From JBGQBN01 sp041494805 (GTDB lineage Bacteria; Acidobacteriota; Terriglobia; Terriglobales; Acidobacteriaceae): 64,000 bases of DNA. Made by a program: the position numbers and the translations under genes. The DNA is taken from the NCBI GenBank assembly GCA_041494805.1, contig JBGQBN010000008.1, forward strand, positions 45,335-109,334, read 5' to 3'. Of this stretch, positions 8,546 through 16,413 are shown in pieces. The stretch's first letter is position 1. Every line of letters begins with the position of its first letter. The notes beneath the pieces are model-generated. The model saw nothing but the letters and a program-made list of their open reading frames with translations. It ran no database searches and was not told the DNA's origin.

Positions 8546-9775
8546 TTAGTTCGTTACCGCGAAGGGGAAGTTCGAGACCGCCAAGTCCGGTACGGTGTGG
8601 GTGAGCGCCCCGGTATTCGGATCTGCGGTCAGCACCGAGAAACCGGCGCTGGTCGCGCAAAACATTTCGGCACCGCTCTGATCAAACTTGCACTGGGTTG
8701 CGGTGGGCAAACTGGCAAAGGGAGAACCCGATAGCGCGGTAAGTGCGCCGGTAGTCGGATCGAGCTGATAGCCTTCGATGGCGGAAATGGTCGTGCTGCC
8801 GGGATCGTTGCCCTGCACGTAAACGAACTTTCCATTGGGACTGATGACAAAATCGAACGGCGCCGATGTGGTGGGGAACGGCGAACCCGCCACTTCGCTG
8901 AGGGCTCCCGTCGTAGCATCAATGGCCATGACGTGAATGTGTTGGTCGAGCGCCAAACCGAAGGCGTCTTGTATTTCCGCGACTCCCAGAAGGAATTTGC
9001 CGCTGGGATCCGCATGCAGCTGGGCGACGCCCATATTGAAGGGGCTACCCGCAATCTCAGAAAGCGCGCCGGTATTCTGATCAATGGAGAACGCCGCGAG
9101 AGGGGTCGAAAAGTTCAGCTGGCCGGCATAGAGAAATTTTCCCGTCCCGTCCACGGTGACGCTATCGGCCGAGAAGAGGTTGAAACTGGTGAAAGGCGAA
9201 CCGGGAGCCTCGGTCAGCGCTCCAGTGGTGGCATCGATCTTAAATACGGAAATCGATCCACTGATTTCACTGCCGACGAAAAGGAAACGGCCCAGTGGGT
9301 CAGCGACTGCCGTGTCTGCTGCAGCTCCCGTGGGCGTCAAAGCAAAGGGACTTCCCGTAATCGAAGTCAGTCCTCCGGTCGCATGATTGATGGACAAGGC
9401 TTGCACGACTGAATTGACGTCGCCGAACGGGAGATAAAGGAATTTCCCGCTGACTACGGTCATGTCGTCGATGGCGCTGCCCGCGAGCGTCGGGGGGGTA
9501 AGTCCCGTCACTGTCGTAAACGCGCCCGTGGTACTCAGGCTGGCGACCTCGACGTCGCTCGCGCCCAGATAGTAGACGAAAGCTGCCGCGGGACCACCCG
9601 GTCCACCGGAGCCGGGACCGCAAGCGGTGCCCTGCTGTGCTTTGCTGCCGCCAGAGCCACTGCCGGTGGAGCCGAAGCTCGTAGTGGAGCAGCCTCCGCC
9701 GCACCCGGCCAGCAAGACCAAGGCCGCGATTACCAACAGCAAGGAAAAGAAAACTCTGTTTACTGACCTCATCAC
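8546..9775 (-). CDS. Beta-propeller lipoprotein, lactonase-like (YVTN/Lactonase family)
   Basis: The N-terminus is a lipoprotein signal: a hydrophobic stretch VFFSLLLVIAALVLLAGC with lipobox LAGC, followed by a Gly/Ser-rich linker. The rest is built of about six to seven repeats of roughly 50 residues with the recurrent elements IDATTGALTEAPGSPF, DPSGKFLLGVA and SPNGKFVYVQG. This is the pattern of the 7-bladed propellers often annotated as 6-phosphogluconolactonase or YVTN proteins in Acidobacteria. Enzymatic activity is not established for this branch, and I see no reason to claim it. Expected location is the outer membrane or periplasmic face. An upstream heptamer array lies beyond the promoter region at 9940-9981. 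Confidence 0.8.
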   Translation of the reverse strand: MMRSVNRVFFSLLLVIAALVLLAGCGGGCSTTSFGSTGSGSGGSKAQQGTACGPGSGGPGGPAAAFVYYLGASDVEVASLSTTGAFTTVTGLTPPTLAGSAIDDMTVVSGKFLYLPFGDVNSVVQALSINHATGGLTSITGSPFALTPTGAAADTAVADPLGRFLFVGSEISGSISVFKIDATTGALTEAPGSPFTSFNLFSADSVTVDGTGKFLYAGQLNFSTPLAAFSIDQNTGALSEIAGSPFNMGVAQLHADPSGKFLLGVAEIQDAFGLALDQHIHVMAIDATTGALSEVAGSPFPTTSAPFDFVISPNGKFVYVQGNDPGSTTISAIEGYQLDPTTGALTALSGSPFASLPTATQCKFDQSGAEMFCATSAGFSVLTADPNTGALTHTVPDLAVSNFPFAVTN

Positions 9776-9939
9776 ATCCTCCGTACCACAGACTCTCGAA
9801 CGCCGCGCACACCCAGCCAGGTCGCTGCGAGCGGGCGTAATTTGCTCGGGAGCGCGGCTTCCCGGATGTTAGGTCGTTACCAAAAGAGGAAACAAGATTA
9901 CTGAAGTAAGGGGTGGTAGCAATGCAGATTCCCTCTTGC

Positions 9940-9981
9940 GGAGGTCAGGGTTCGGAGGTCAGGGGTCGGAGGTTGCGGGGT
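9940..9981. repeat. Heptanucleotide tandem array (GGAGGTC/AGGGGTC, 6 units)
   Basis: Six units in 7-base register: GGAGGTC, AGGGTTC, GGAGGTC, AGGGGTC, GGAGGTT, GCGGGGT. It ends 15 bases from the stop of the small membrane protein at 9997, in the spacer between it and the propeller lipoprotein. Confidence 0.8.
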
Positions 9982-9996
9982 CCGTGCTGCAGGCGT

Positions 9997-10353
9997 CTAG
10001 AAAGCGCCCTTGTTCTTGGTGGAGGGATCGAAGTTCAGGTCGAGGGGATAGCCCGGAAAATCCACGTGCACAGTGTACTTGGCCTCGATCGCTAAGGAAC
10101 CAGTGCCTTGGGAACCGCTGCGGTGAACCTTGATCTGTTCCCGGGCGACGGGGATTTCCAACTCCTGCGCCTTCTTGAAAATGGTGTCCCGAATGGCATC
10201 CTCGGACTTGGTGCTATAGGTGGCCATGCGGGCTTCGGTTTCGAGGGCATCCTCGAACTGGTAGTTGGAGAAGTAGGGTGGAATCAACTCCGCGCTCACG
10301 TACACCACTGCCACAATCAAGAAAATTCCGAGAACAAGTTTGGCTGTACCCAT
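9997..10353 (-). CDS. Small membrane-anchored protein, 118 aa (DUF4845-like)
   Basis: One N-terminal membrane segment (residues 5-23, LVLGIFLIVAVVYVSAEL) followed by an extracytoplasmic domain of about 90 residues with helices (DALETEARMATYSTK, AIRDTIFKKAQELEI) and a beta-rich end (YTVHVDFPGYPLDLNFDP). This layout recalls DUF4845-type and pilin-like minor envelope proteins, but the family is not certain. It lies 36 bases downstream of proS on the same strand and may be in the same transcript. Function unknown. Confidence 0.65.
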   Translation of the reverse strand: MGTAKLVLGIFLIVAVVYVSAELIPPYFSNYQFEDALETEARMATYSTKSEDAIRDTIFKKAQELEIPVAREQIKVHRSGSQGTGSLAIEAKYTVHVDFPGYPLDLNFDPSTKNKGAF

Positions 10354-10389
10354 AAAGCGCTCACTTTTGGCCGCGCACCAACAGGCAGA

Positions 10390-12162
10390 TCACGGGCGCG
10401 CAGGCCTTAAAACCTTTTCGAAGTAATCGGTTATTGCCGCGATGCTAGCATCCTGCATTTGCCGTGTCGAGCGCTGAACGATCTCTACAGTACCTTCGGT
10501 AACCTTCTTGCCGACGGTGACACGAAAGGGTATGCCCACCAGGTCAGCGTCTTTGAACTTCACCCCTGGCCGTTCGTCCCGGTCGTCGAGTAACACGTCG
10601 TAACCAGCGGCTTCTAGACGGCGGGCGATGTCCTCGGCGGTGGTTTTGAGCTTTTCGTCGCCGACGTTAGTGGGCGTGACGACGATTTCGAACGGCGCAA
10701 TGGACGGCGGCAACCAGAAACCGTTCTCGTCATTGCTTTGCTCGACGGCTGCGGTGAGGATGCGCTCCATCCCGATGCCGTAGCTGCCCATGATGAGCGT
10801 GACCTCTTTGCCGTTGCGGTCGAGCACCCGCGCACCCATGGACTCGGCATATTTATAGCCGAGCTTGAAGATGTGTCCGACCTCGACCGCAGTGTCAATG
10901 CGCAGGGGCGCGCCGCAGTTGGGACAGGCTTCACCCGCGGTGACGCTGCGCAAGTCGGCGTAGGCTGTGGGTTGGAAATTGTGGCCGGGCGTCACATTTT
11001 TCAGATGGTAGTCCTCTTGGTTGGCGCCGGAGATCAGGTTCTTGCGGCCTTCGAGAGCCTGGTCAACCAACAGGATGGGCCGGTCGAGGTCTTTCGCGTC
11101 TTTCGCCCAGTCGATCCCGATGGGACCGAGGAAGCCTGCCGGAGACTTGAAGAGCTGTTTGATTTCGTCTTCCTGCATGGGCCGGGTTTCTTTGCCGCCT
11201 ACGGCGGTAGAGAGCTTGGCCTCATTGAGTTGGTGATCGCCGCGCATCAGGACTACGACCGCGCGCGGCTTGGCTTTGCCAGTCTTGAGATCGTCTTCGG
11301 TCGCCATCAAGGCCAGAGTCTTGATCTTGTTCTTCGGCGACACGCCGAGGAAGCGCGCTACATCCTCAATTGTCTTCATCCCTGGGGTGTGCACTTCGAG
11401 CGGCTTGCCTTCTCCGGCCGGTGCGAGATCCTCGACGGGCGCCAGCTTCGAGGACGCCTTCTCCAGGTTGGCGGCGTAGTTGCATTTTTCGCAGCTCACG
11501 ATCTGGTCTTCACCGGCGGGAGTGCGCACCATGAATTCCTCGGATTGGGAGCCGCCCATGGCGCCGGAGTGGGCGTCGATGACCATGTATTTCAGCCCGC
11601 AGCGGTCGAAGATGCGGCAATAGGCTTCGCGGTGCTTCTGGTAGGAGGCGTCGAGACCGGCAGGGTCGAGGTCGAAGGAGTAGGAGTCCTTCATCATGAA
11701 CTGGCGAATGCGCAAAAGGCCGGACTTGGGCCGCGGCTCATCGCGAAACTTGGACGCGATCTGGTACCAGATTTGCGGCAACTGCTTGTAGCTGCGCAGT
11801 TCCTTGCGGGCAATTTCGGTCATGACTTCTTCTTCGGTCATGCCTAAACAAAGATCGGCGCCCTTGCGGTCTTTCAGGCGAAACAGGTTGTCGCCCATCA
11901 CCGACCAGCGGCCGCTGGCCTCCCACAGTTCGCGCGGATGCAGCGCCGGCAGATAGAACTCCTGGCCGATCTTGTCCATTTCCTGGCGAACGATGCCCAT
12001 GATTTTATTGAAGGAGCGCTGTCCGAGGAAGAGATACGAGTAGATTCCGGCCGCGAGCTGGCGGATGTAGCCAGAGCGCACCAGGAACTTGTGGCTCGCG
12101 ACCTCGGCGTCCGCCGGGGCTTCGCGGAGAGTGGGGATGAAAAGTTGTGACCAGCGATGCAT
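10390..12162 (-). CDS. proS: Prolyl-tRNA synthetase, bacterial type with editing domain
   Basis: Class II aminoacyl-tRNA synthetase that charges tRNA-Pro. At 590 aa it has the bacterial layout: catalytic core with motif 2 KFRDEPRPKSGLLRIRQF (about residues 136-153), an inserted YbaK-like editing domain between motifs 2 and 3 (about residues 230-400, containing GDHQLNEAKL), motif 3 GSYGIGMERIL and a C-terminal anticodon-binding domain (LLDDRDERPGVKFKDADL). A Cys pair, CPNCGAPL, precedes motif 3. In the segment usually reading THEE, this protein has TEEE. The start ATG MHRWSQLFIPT matches the family. The gene is divergent from the small ORF at 12264. Confidence 0.95.
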   Translation of the reverse strand: MHRWSQLFIPTLREAPADAEVASHKFLVRSGYIRQLAAGIYSYLFLGQRSFNKIMGIVRQEMDKIGQEFYLPALHPRELWEASGRWSVMGDNLFRLKDRKGADLCLGMTEEEVMTEIARKELRSYKQLPQIWYQIASKFRDEPRPKSGLLRIRQFMMKDSYSFDLDPAGLDASYQKHREAYCRIFDRCGLKYMVIDAHSGAMGGSQSEEFMVRTPAGEDQIVSCEKCNYAANLEKASSKLAPVEDLAPAGEGKPLEVHTPGMKTIEDVARFLGVSPKNKIKTLALMATEDDLKTGKAKPRAVVVLMRGDHQLNEAKLSTAVGGKETRPMQEDEIKQLFKSPAGFLGPIGIDWAKDAKDLDRPILLVDQALEGRKNLISGANQEDYHLKNVTPGHNFQPTAYADLRSVTAGEACPNCGAPLRIDTAVEVGHIFKLGYKYAESMGARVLDRNGKEVTLIMGSYGIGMERILTAAVEQSNDENGFWLPPSIAPFEIVVTPTNVGDEKLKTTAEDIARRLEAAGYDVLLDDRDERPGVKFKDADLVGIPFRVTVGKKVTEGTVEIVQRSTRQMQDASIAAITDYFEKVLRPARP

Positions 12163-12263
12163 AGAAAGTGATTCCCTTGTGTGGGGAAGCCGTCATTGTA
12201 ACTGATTGTGTGGAGAGGACTAAACCGCTGGTGTCGAGTCCAGCACAACCTGAGTCGGAGCCG

Positions 12264-12578
12264 ATGCGCTATGCTCTCTACATGCAGCCGAAGAAGCGGA
12301 AGAAACTGAAGATCACAAAAAGCAACTCGGGTAGCTCCCCGTATTCCACAAATGTACAGTCCCTGATCGATTCAGATCCTCTGCTACAGTTGTGCGGCTC
12401 CGGCAAAGACCTCTGGGCCGACGAGCACGCGGATGACTACGTCCGTCGCCTGCGCGAGGACTGGGACGACCGCACTGCGTGGGAAATCGTCGAGGAGGAA
12501 GCAAGAGTTAGGCGCATTGCCAAAGGAACAGATCCTTCGGAACCTAAGGTTCATCAGGACGACAAAGCGAATAGCTGA
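12264..12578 (+). CDS. Small acidic protein, antitoxin-like
   Basis: A 104 aa product if started at the ATG at 12264 (a GTCGGAG-like site lies just upstream; the ATG at 12282 is also possible). The N-terminus is very basic (PKKRKKLKITKS), then comes DPLLQLCGSGKDLWADEHADDYVRRLREDW, which as a pattern (D-P-L-L plus ADE-ADxYVRRLREDW) is frequent in small uncharacterised proteins next to PIN-domain toxins. No toxin follows; a HicB-like gene begins 69 bases downstream. I infer an orphan antitoxin, with low certainty. Confidence 0.5.
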   Translation: MRYALYMQPKKRKKLKITKSNSGSSPYSTNVQSLIDSDPLLQLCGSGKDLWADEHADDYVRRLREDWDDRTAWEIVEEEARVRRIAKGTDPSEPKVHQDDKANS

Positions 12579-12646
12579 CCGGCATCCCTAACCTTCCCGC
12601 GCCTTTTGACTCGCCTCTGCTGCCAAGATAGAATCGGCCTAGTCCA

Positions 12647-12886
12647 ATGCCCAAAGCGCGCTATCACTACAACTTCATGCTGCGGCCCGAGCCGGAGGGT
12701 GGATTTACGGCCATTGTGCCGGCGCTGCCCGGCTGTGTTACCTATGGGCGAACGCTCGTCGAGGCGCGGAAGATGGCAAAGGACGCCATCTCCGGCTACA
12801 TCGAGAGCCTCAAAAAGCATAAAGAACCGGTTCCCACCGACGATGAAACCCTGGTCGCTTCCTTGGACCTGGAGTATTCGTACTAA
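12647..12886 (+). CDS. HicB-family antitoxin-like protein without HicA
   Basis: A 79 aa protein with the HicB partial RNase H-like fold: YHYNFMLRPEPEGGFTAIVP, then ALPGCVTYGRTLVEARKMAK and DAISGYIESLKKHKEPVP. In TA modules HicB neutralises the HicA mRNA interferase, usually encoded immediately upstream. No HicA-like ORF (about 60-80 aa, GSHx) is visible on either side, and there is no added C-terminal DNA-binding domain. It is therefore an orphan HicB, of the short form often found alone in genomes of this type. Confidence 0.8.
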   Translation: MPKARYHYNFMLRPEPEGGFTAIVPALPGCVTYGRTLVEARKMAKDAISGYIESLKKHKEPVPTDDETLVASLDLEYSY

Positions 12887-12896
12887 GGAATAGCCA

Positions 12897-13106
12897 TCAC
12901 CCTGCCAACTGCTTCAGAATCTCTTTCCCCAGCTTCTGCGTCTCGCCGAAGAACTTCTGATATTCGACGAACAGCCGATTCAGTTCCAGCGACTTGTCCG
13001 CCGTGAGCTTCTTGCGCAGGATCATGTCGCGTACGTGGACGGGGTTGGGGAGAGTTGCTTCTTCGGTCAGTTCTTCGAGAGCGGTGTTGGGATCATAGTG
13101 ATACAT
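12897..13106 (-). CDS. Small hypothetical protein, 69 aa
   Basis: A short acidic-basic helical protein beginning MYHYDPNTALEELTEEATLP and ending in a Lys-rich helix, KLGKEILKQLAG. It has no signal peptide or membrane segment. It converges with the HicB-like gene, with 10 bases between the stop codons. I do not recognise the family; the length, coding look and clean end make a real gene likely. Confidence 0.5.
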   Translation of the reverse strand: MYHYDPNTALEELTEEATLPNPVHVRDMILRKKLTADKSLELNRLFVEYQKFFGETQKLGKEILKQLAG

Positions 13107-13125
13107 GGGATTGGACCATTGAGAG

Positions 13126-13223
13126 ATTGAGTCATTGAGTCATTGAGTCATTCTTCATTCTACTCGCCGTGTGGAGTGAGGGTCTTGAAATGATTCAATG
13201 ATTCAATCACTCACTGATTCAAT
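13126..13223. repeat. Two octamer tandem arrays in inverted orientation
   Basis: Left array: three exact ATTGAGTC units (13126-13149). Right array: GATTCAAT, GATTCAAT, CACTCACT, GATTCAAT (13192-13223). The reverse complement of GATTCAAT is ATTGAATC, differing from the left unit at one base, so the two arms could pair into an imperfect hairpin around a 42-base loop. The array fills the spacer between the 69 aa protein and kdsD. Confidence 0.85.
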
Positions 13224-13225
13224 TC

Positions 13226-14215
13226 CTACATCATTTCCGTTCCCCACAAATCGTGCAGGTGAACAATTCCTTCGACTTTGCCGTCGCCATCCACCACCAC
13301 CAGGGACGTGATCTTCTTCTCTTCCATCACTGCCAACGCAGTTGCGGCAAACTCATTTCCCGCGATGGTCTTGGGGCCCTTCATCATGCACTCGCCGGCG
13401 GTGAGATCAAGCACGTCTTTGCCGCGTTGCTCGAGCAGTCGGCGCAGATCGCCGTCACTGATGATTCCTACCAGCTTCTTGCCGTCGACCACGGCGGTCA
13501 CGCCCAGCTTCTTGCGTGACATCTCGTAAATTACGTCAGGCATTTTCGTCTGCGGGGTTACGCGGGGAATGGCGTCGCCTGTGTGCATTAACGACTCCAC
13601 CCGGGCCAGCCGTTTCCCCAGCTTGCCTCCGGGATGCAGGTTGGCAAAGTCTTCTTCCTTGAAGCCGCGCTTTTCGGACAGCGCCATGGCCAGCCCATCG
13701 CCCAGAGCGAGCATGGCTGTGGTCGAAGCGGTTGGCGCCAGGCCCAATGAGCAGGCTTCTTTGGCCACAGAGCAGTCGAGTGCGACATCCGCCGCTGCCG
13801 CCAGAGTCGAAGGCTTGGTCTGGTTGCCGGCGCAGAGCGAGTCACCCGTCAGGCTAATCAGCGGCACCTGCAGCCGCTTGAGGGTGGCGAGAAGGCGCAG
13901 AATCTCTTCCGTTTCCCCGCTGGCGGAGAGCGCTAGCACGACGTCTCCGCGAACTACCATCCCAAGATCGCCATGCACCGCCTCGACCGGGTGCATGAAC
14001 AACGCCGGCGTCCCGGTCGAACTCAGCGTGGCCGCGATCTTGTGCGCAATGATCCCGCTCTTGCCCATGCCCGTGACCACTACGCGGCCGCTGCAAGCGT
14101 AGATCAGTTCCACGGCGCGATTGAAAGCTGCAGCCATGGGGCCGGCAATGCGATCGGCGAGCGCGCGCAGGGCCTCCGCTTCGATGCGCACTACGTTTTC
14201 ACCGATGTGTTTCAT
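13226..14215 (-). CDS. kdsD: D-arabinose 5-phosphate isomerase (KdsD/KpsF/GutQ family)
   Basis: Interconverts ribulose 5-phosphate and arabinose 5-phosphate, the first step of Kdo synthesis. An N-terminal SIS domain (VVVTGMGKSGIIAHKIAATL, SASGETEEIL, ALSEKRGFKEEDFANLHPGGKLGKR in separate pieces) is followed by two CBS domains (VIYEMSRKKLGVTAVVDG, MEEKKITSLVVVDGDG). This is the usual KdsD layout and length. An in-frame GTG at 14239 would add eight residues, but it sits next to a palindromic repeat and has no ribosome binding site; ATG 14215 is preferred. It shares a strand with the channel gene, kdsA and pyrG upstream. Confidence 0.92.
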   Translation of the reverse strand: MKHIGENVVRIEAEALRALADRIAGPMAAAFNRAVELIYACSGRVVVTGMGKSGIIAHKIAATLSSTGTPALFMHPVEAVHGDLGMVVRGDVVLALSASGETEEILRLLATLKRLQVPLISLTGDSLCAGNQTKPSTLAAAADVALDCSVAKEACSLGLAPTASTTAMLALGDGLAMALSEKRGFKEEDFANLHPGGKLGKRLARVESLMHTGDAIPRVTPQTKMPDVIYEMSRKKLGVTAVVDGKKLVGIISDGDLRRLLEQRGKDVLDLTAGECMMKGPKTIAGNEFAATALAVMEEKKITSLVVVDGDGKVEGIVHLHDLWGTEMM

Positions 14216-14245
14216 GAAAGAGAGAATGTTAGCACGCACTTGACT

Positions 14246-14320
14246 GTAGGAACGTTGCTTGCAACATCTCTTTCAACCGCCGAATTGGTGCCCGGAGACG
14301 TAGCGAGCTACGTCTCTACG
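14246..14320. repeat. Bipartite palindromic element, copy 1
   Basis: Two adjacent hairpins: AACGTTGC-TT-GCAAC near 14251-14265 and the perfect GAGACGTAGC-GA-GCTACGTCTC at 14295-14316, framed by GTAGG and TACGG. Its reverse complement matches the element at 20458-20527 in order and spacing, so this is one repeat family in two orientations. It lies between the channel gene and kdsD. Confidence 0.85.
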
Positions 14321-14335
14321 GATCGGCAGGCCTAA

Positions 14336-15478
14336 CTAAAAATGTTCGTCCATCTTCCGCATCCGCTCGCCGAGGCTTTTCGCTTGGATGGCGCGGTCCC
14401 ACGGTCCCGCCTGCCAGTTGTCTTTCTTCTTTTCGGGATGCATCCACGGTGGCAGGGTGATGAATAGTCTACGCCCGAGGGCGAGCGCATAGGGTTCATA
14501 GAGCGAGCGCAAGTGCGCAAGCTTGCTCTCGGCTTCGGTGTTGTCGAGCGGCTTCAACCCACGCTCGCGCAGGCTTTGCCGCAGCCGTGCGAGTTCGGGG
14601 GCGGGCAGCCGATCGGGGATGTGCGGATCGTACCTGGCATTTACGACTTGCGCCAGATCCACCATGGCGTGACGCGCCATGGCGAAAGTCAGTTGAGCTT
14701 GCTCGGCGTGAATTTCATCCATGCCCGCGAGCACGAGCGCGCTGGTGTCGAGCATGGTGGTCAGCGCGCCCAGCCATGATTGATTGTTGTGTTGCGAGCG
14801 GAAAAAGCTGAGGACGGGATAGGAAAGATGGCTCTCCAGTACTTCGGCCGCCCAGCGCTCCCAGTCGCGAAGGATCTGGTCGAGCACCGATTGTTGTGGA
14901 CAGTTCCCGAACCGCATTAGCAGTTCCGCGGCGGTGGGTGGGGAACCGGCGCGTGCGTCCAGCAGGGAAATTTCGATCTCGCGCCTGGAGAATGACGAAT
15001 AAATGGTGGGCAGATAGCCGATGACCACGCCCAGGAAGGCAAAGCCCATGCCGGCTTCGAGTACGGCCAGCACGCGAGATGATGCGGCCATGGGAACCAC
15101 ATCCCCGTAGCCCAGAGTGAAGAACGTTTCGCCGCTCGAGTAGAGAACGATCCAGAAGTTGACCGACTCGCTTCCCAGGTGCAAGTGCTCACCAATGCCG
15201 TACTGCAGCAGGGCGAATCCAAAGATCAATCCAAAGGCCCACAGGGCGAGCAGAAAAATCAGGGAAAGAGGCCCGAAGTAACCAAGGAAGGACTCGCGCC
15301 GGGCGGGCGACTTGATGTGCTCTGACAGCGTAGCCCAGGGAATCCAAGTCTTGCGATAGAACCATGCGGTCAGGCGAAAGTGCCGGCTGACTCGGCGCGG
15401 GAGGACGACGGTTTCAAAGGCGTCCAGCAGGATCAGGAAAATGACGGCAATGCCGGCGATGGCGGAGAAAATCAGCAT
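14336..15478 (-). CDS. Potassium-channel-like membrane protein
   Basis: Contains the K+ channel selectivity filter FFTLGYGDVVP, with a membrane helix before the pore loop (FGPLSLIFLLALWAFGLIFG) and one after (LAVLEAGMGFAFLGVVIGYL), plus an N-terminal hydrophobic segment. The last 215 residues are soluble and helical, with no RCK or CBS domain that I can recognise. So the pore is clear but the gating domain is of unknown type. ATG 15478 is preferred; an upstream TTG at 15514 would add 12 residues. The gene lies between kdsA and kdsD on the same strand, so it may be expressed with Kdo genes, though no functional link is known. Confidence 0.75.
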   Translation of the reverse strand: MLIFSAIAGIAVIFLILLDAFETVVLPRRVSRHFRLTAWFYRKTWIPWATLSEHIKSPARRESFLGYFGPLSLIFLLALWAFGLIFGFALLQYGIGEHLHLGSESVNFWIVLYSSGETFFTLGYGDVVPMAASSRVLAVLEAGMGFAFLGVVIGYLPTIYSSFSRREIEISLLDARAGSPPTAAELLMRFGNCPQQSVLDQILRDWERWAAEVLESHLSYPVLSFFRSQHNNQSWLGALTTMLDTSALVLAGMDEIHAEQAQLTFAMARHAMVDLAQVVNARYDPHIPDRLPAPELARLRQSLRERGLKPLDNTEAESKLAHLRSLYEPYALALGRRLFITLPPWMHPEKKKDNWQAGPWDRAIQAKSLGERMRKMDEHF

Positions 15479-15530
15479 CGAAGGGGAGTTTAGCCTGAGC
15501 GGGTTGGGAATCAAAATGCCGGGGGACGAT

Positions 15531-16379
15531 TCACGGCGTCAGATGTGCGCCGGCCAGCGCGCCGTGCACCGCCAGCAATTCCTTCAGCACGCCCCGCAGC
15601 TTGGTCGACTCCAGCGCGTTCGCCCCATCGGACTTGGCTTCTTTGGGATTGTCGTGGACTTCCATGAAGACTCCATCTACACCCGCCGCCACAGCCGCAC
15701 GCGCGAGCACGGGAATGAACTCAGGTTGTCCGCCGCTGGTCGGCGGCTGGTCTTCGTCGCCGTGCGAGGCTGAGGGCAATTGCACCGAATGGGTGGCGTC
15801 GAAGACTACGGGCGCAAACTTGCGCATGATGGCCAGCGAGCGCATGTCGACCACCAGATTGTTGTAGCCGAAGGAACTACCGCGCTCGGTGACGAAAACT
15901 CTGTCATTACCGGCAGCATGACACTTGTCCACCGCGTGCCGCATGTCCCAGGGCGAGACGAACTGGCCTTTCTTGATGTTCACCACGCGCTCGCTCATGG
16001 CGGCGGCCACGATCAGGTCGGTCTGACGGCAAAGGAAGGCGGGAATCTGCAAAATGTCCGCGACTTCGGCGACTTTGGCGACGTCCGCGGTTTCGTGCAC
16101 GTCGGTGAGCACCGGAACGTGCACTTCATTCTTCACTTTTTTCAGGATGCGCAGGCCTTCGGCCAGTCCTGGTCCGCGGAAGCTCCGCATGGAGGTGCGA
16201 TTGGCTTTGTCGTAGGAAGCCTTAAAGATGAATGGAACGTTGAGTGCGCGGGTCACGCCCTTGATGACTTCGGCCATGAACAGTGCGTGCTTTTCACTCT
16301 CGATCACGCAGGGGCCGGCGATGAGGAACAGGCCGCCGGCGCCGATGCGGACGTTGTCGAGTTGGAAGGCAGTTGTCAA
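15531..16379 (-). CDS. kdsA: 3-deoxy-8-phosphooctulonate synthase (KdsA)
   Basis: Condenses phosphoenolpyruvate with arabinose 5-phosphate to Kdo-8-P in the cytoplasm. Class I DAHP-synthase-like TIM barrel with typical blocks FLIAGPCVIES (18-28), KASYDKANRTSMRSFRGPGL, TDVHE, QIPAFLCRQTDL, NIKKGQFVSPWDM, TERGSSFGYNNLVVDMR and FDATHSVQLP. The 282 aa length is normal. The only start that gives a normal N-terminus is the TTG at 16379, because no ATG or GTG lies between it and the conserved FLIAGPC block. That start lies inside a heptamer repeat. The Asn/Cys metal-site question (metal-dependent or not) is not resolved here. Confidence 0.93.
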   Translation of the reverse strand: MTTAFQLDNVRIGAGGLFLIAGPCVIESEKHALFMAEVIKGVTRALNVPFIFKASYDKANRTSMRSFRGPGLAEGLRILKKVKNEVHVPVLTDVHETADVAKVAEVADILQIPAFLCRQTDLIVAAAMSERVVNIKKGQFVSPWDMRHAVDKCHAAGNDRVFVTERGSSFGYNNLVVDMRSLAIMRKFAPVVFDATHSVQLPSASHGDEDQPPTSGGQPEFIPVLARAAVAAGVDGVFMEVHDNPKEAKSDGANALESTKLRGVLKELLAVHGALAGAHLTP

Positions 16380-16410
16380 AGGCAGTTGTCAGTTTCCAGT
16401 TGTCAGTTGA
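16370..16410. repeat. Heptanucleotide array over the kdsA start (CAGTTGT-like)
   Basis: Units in 7-base register at 16383-16410: CAGTTGT, CAGTTTC, CAGTTGT, CAGTTGA. A further CAGTTGT at 16370-16376 lies within the first codons of kdsA after a six-base gap. On the minus strand the same bases give repeated ACAACTG, reading into the kdsA start. The unit resembles those at 49162 and 53682 (YAGTTCC). Confidence 0.8.
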
Positions 16411-16413
16411 AAC

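Noticed and set aside
10738..11847. A 369-codon plus-strand frame over proS
   Set aside because: Antisense shadow of the prolyl-tRNA synthetase; no recognisable domain.
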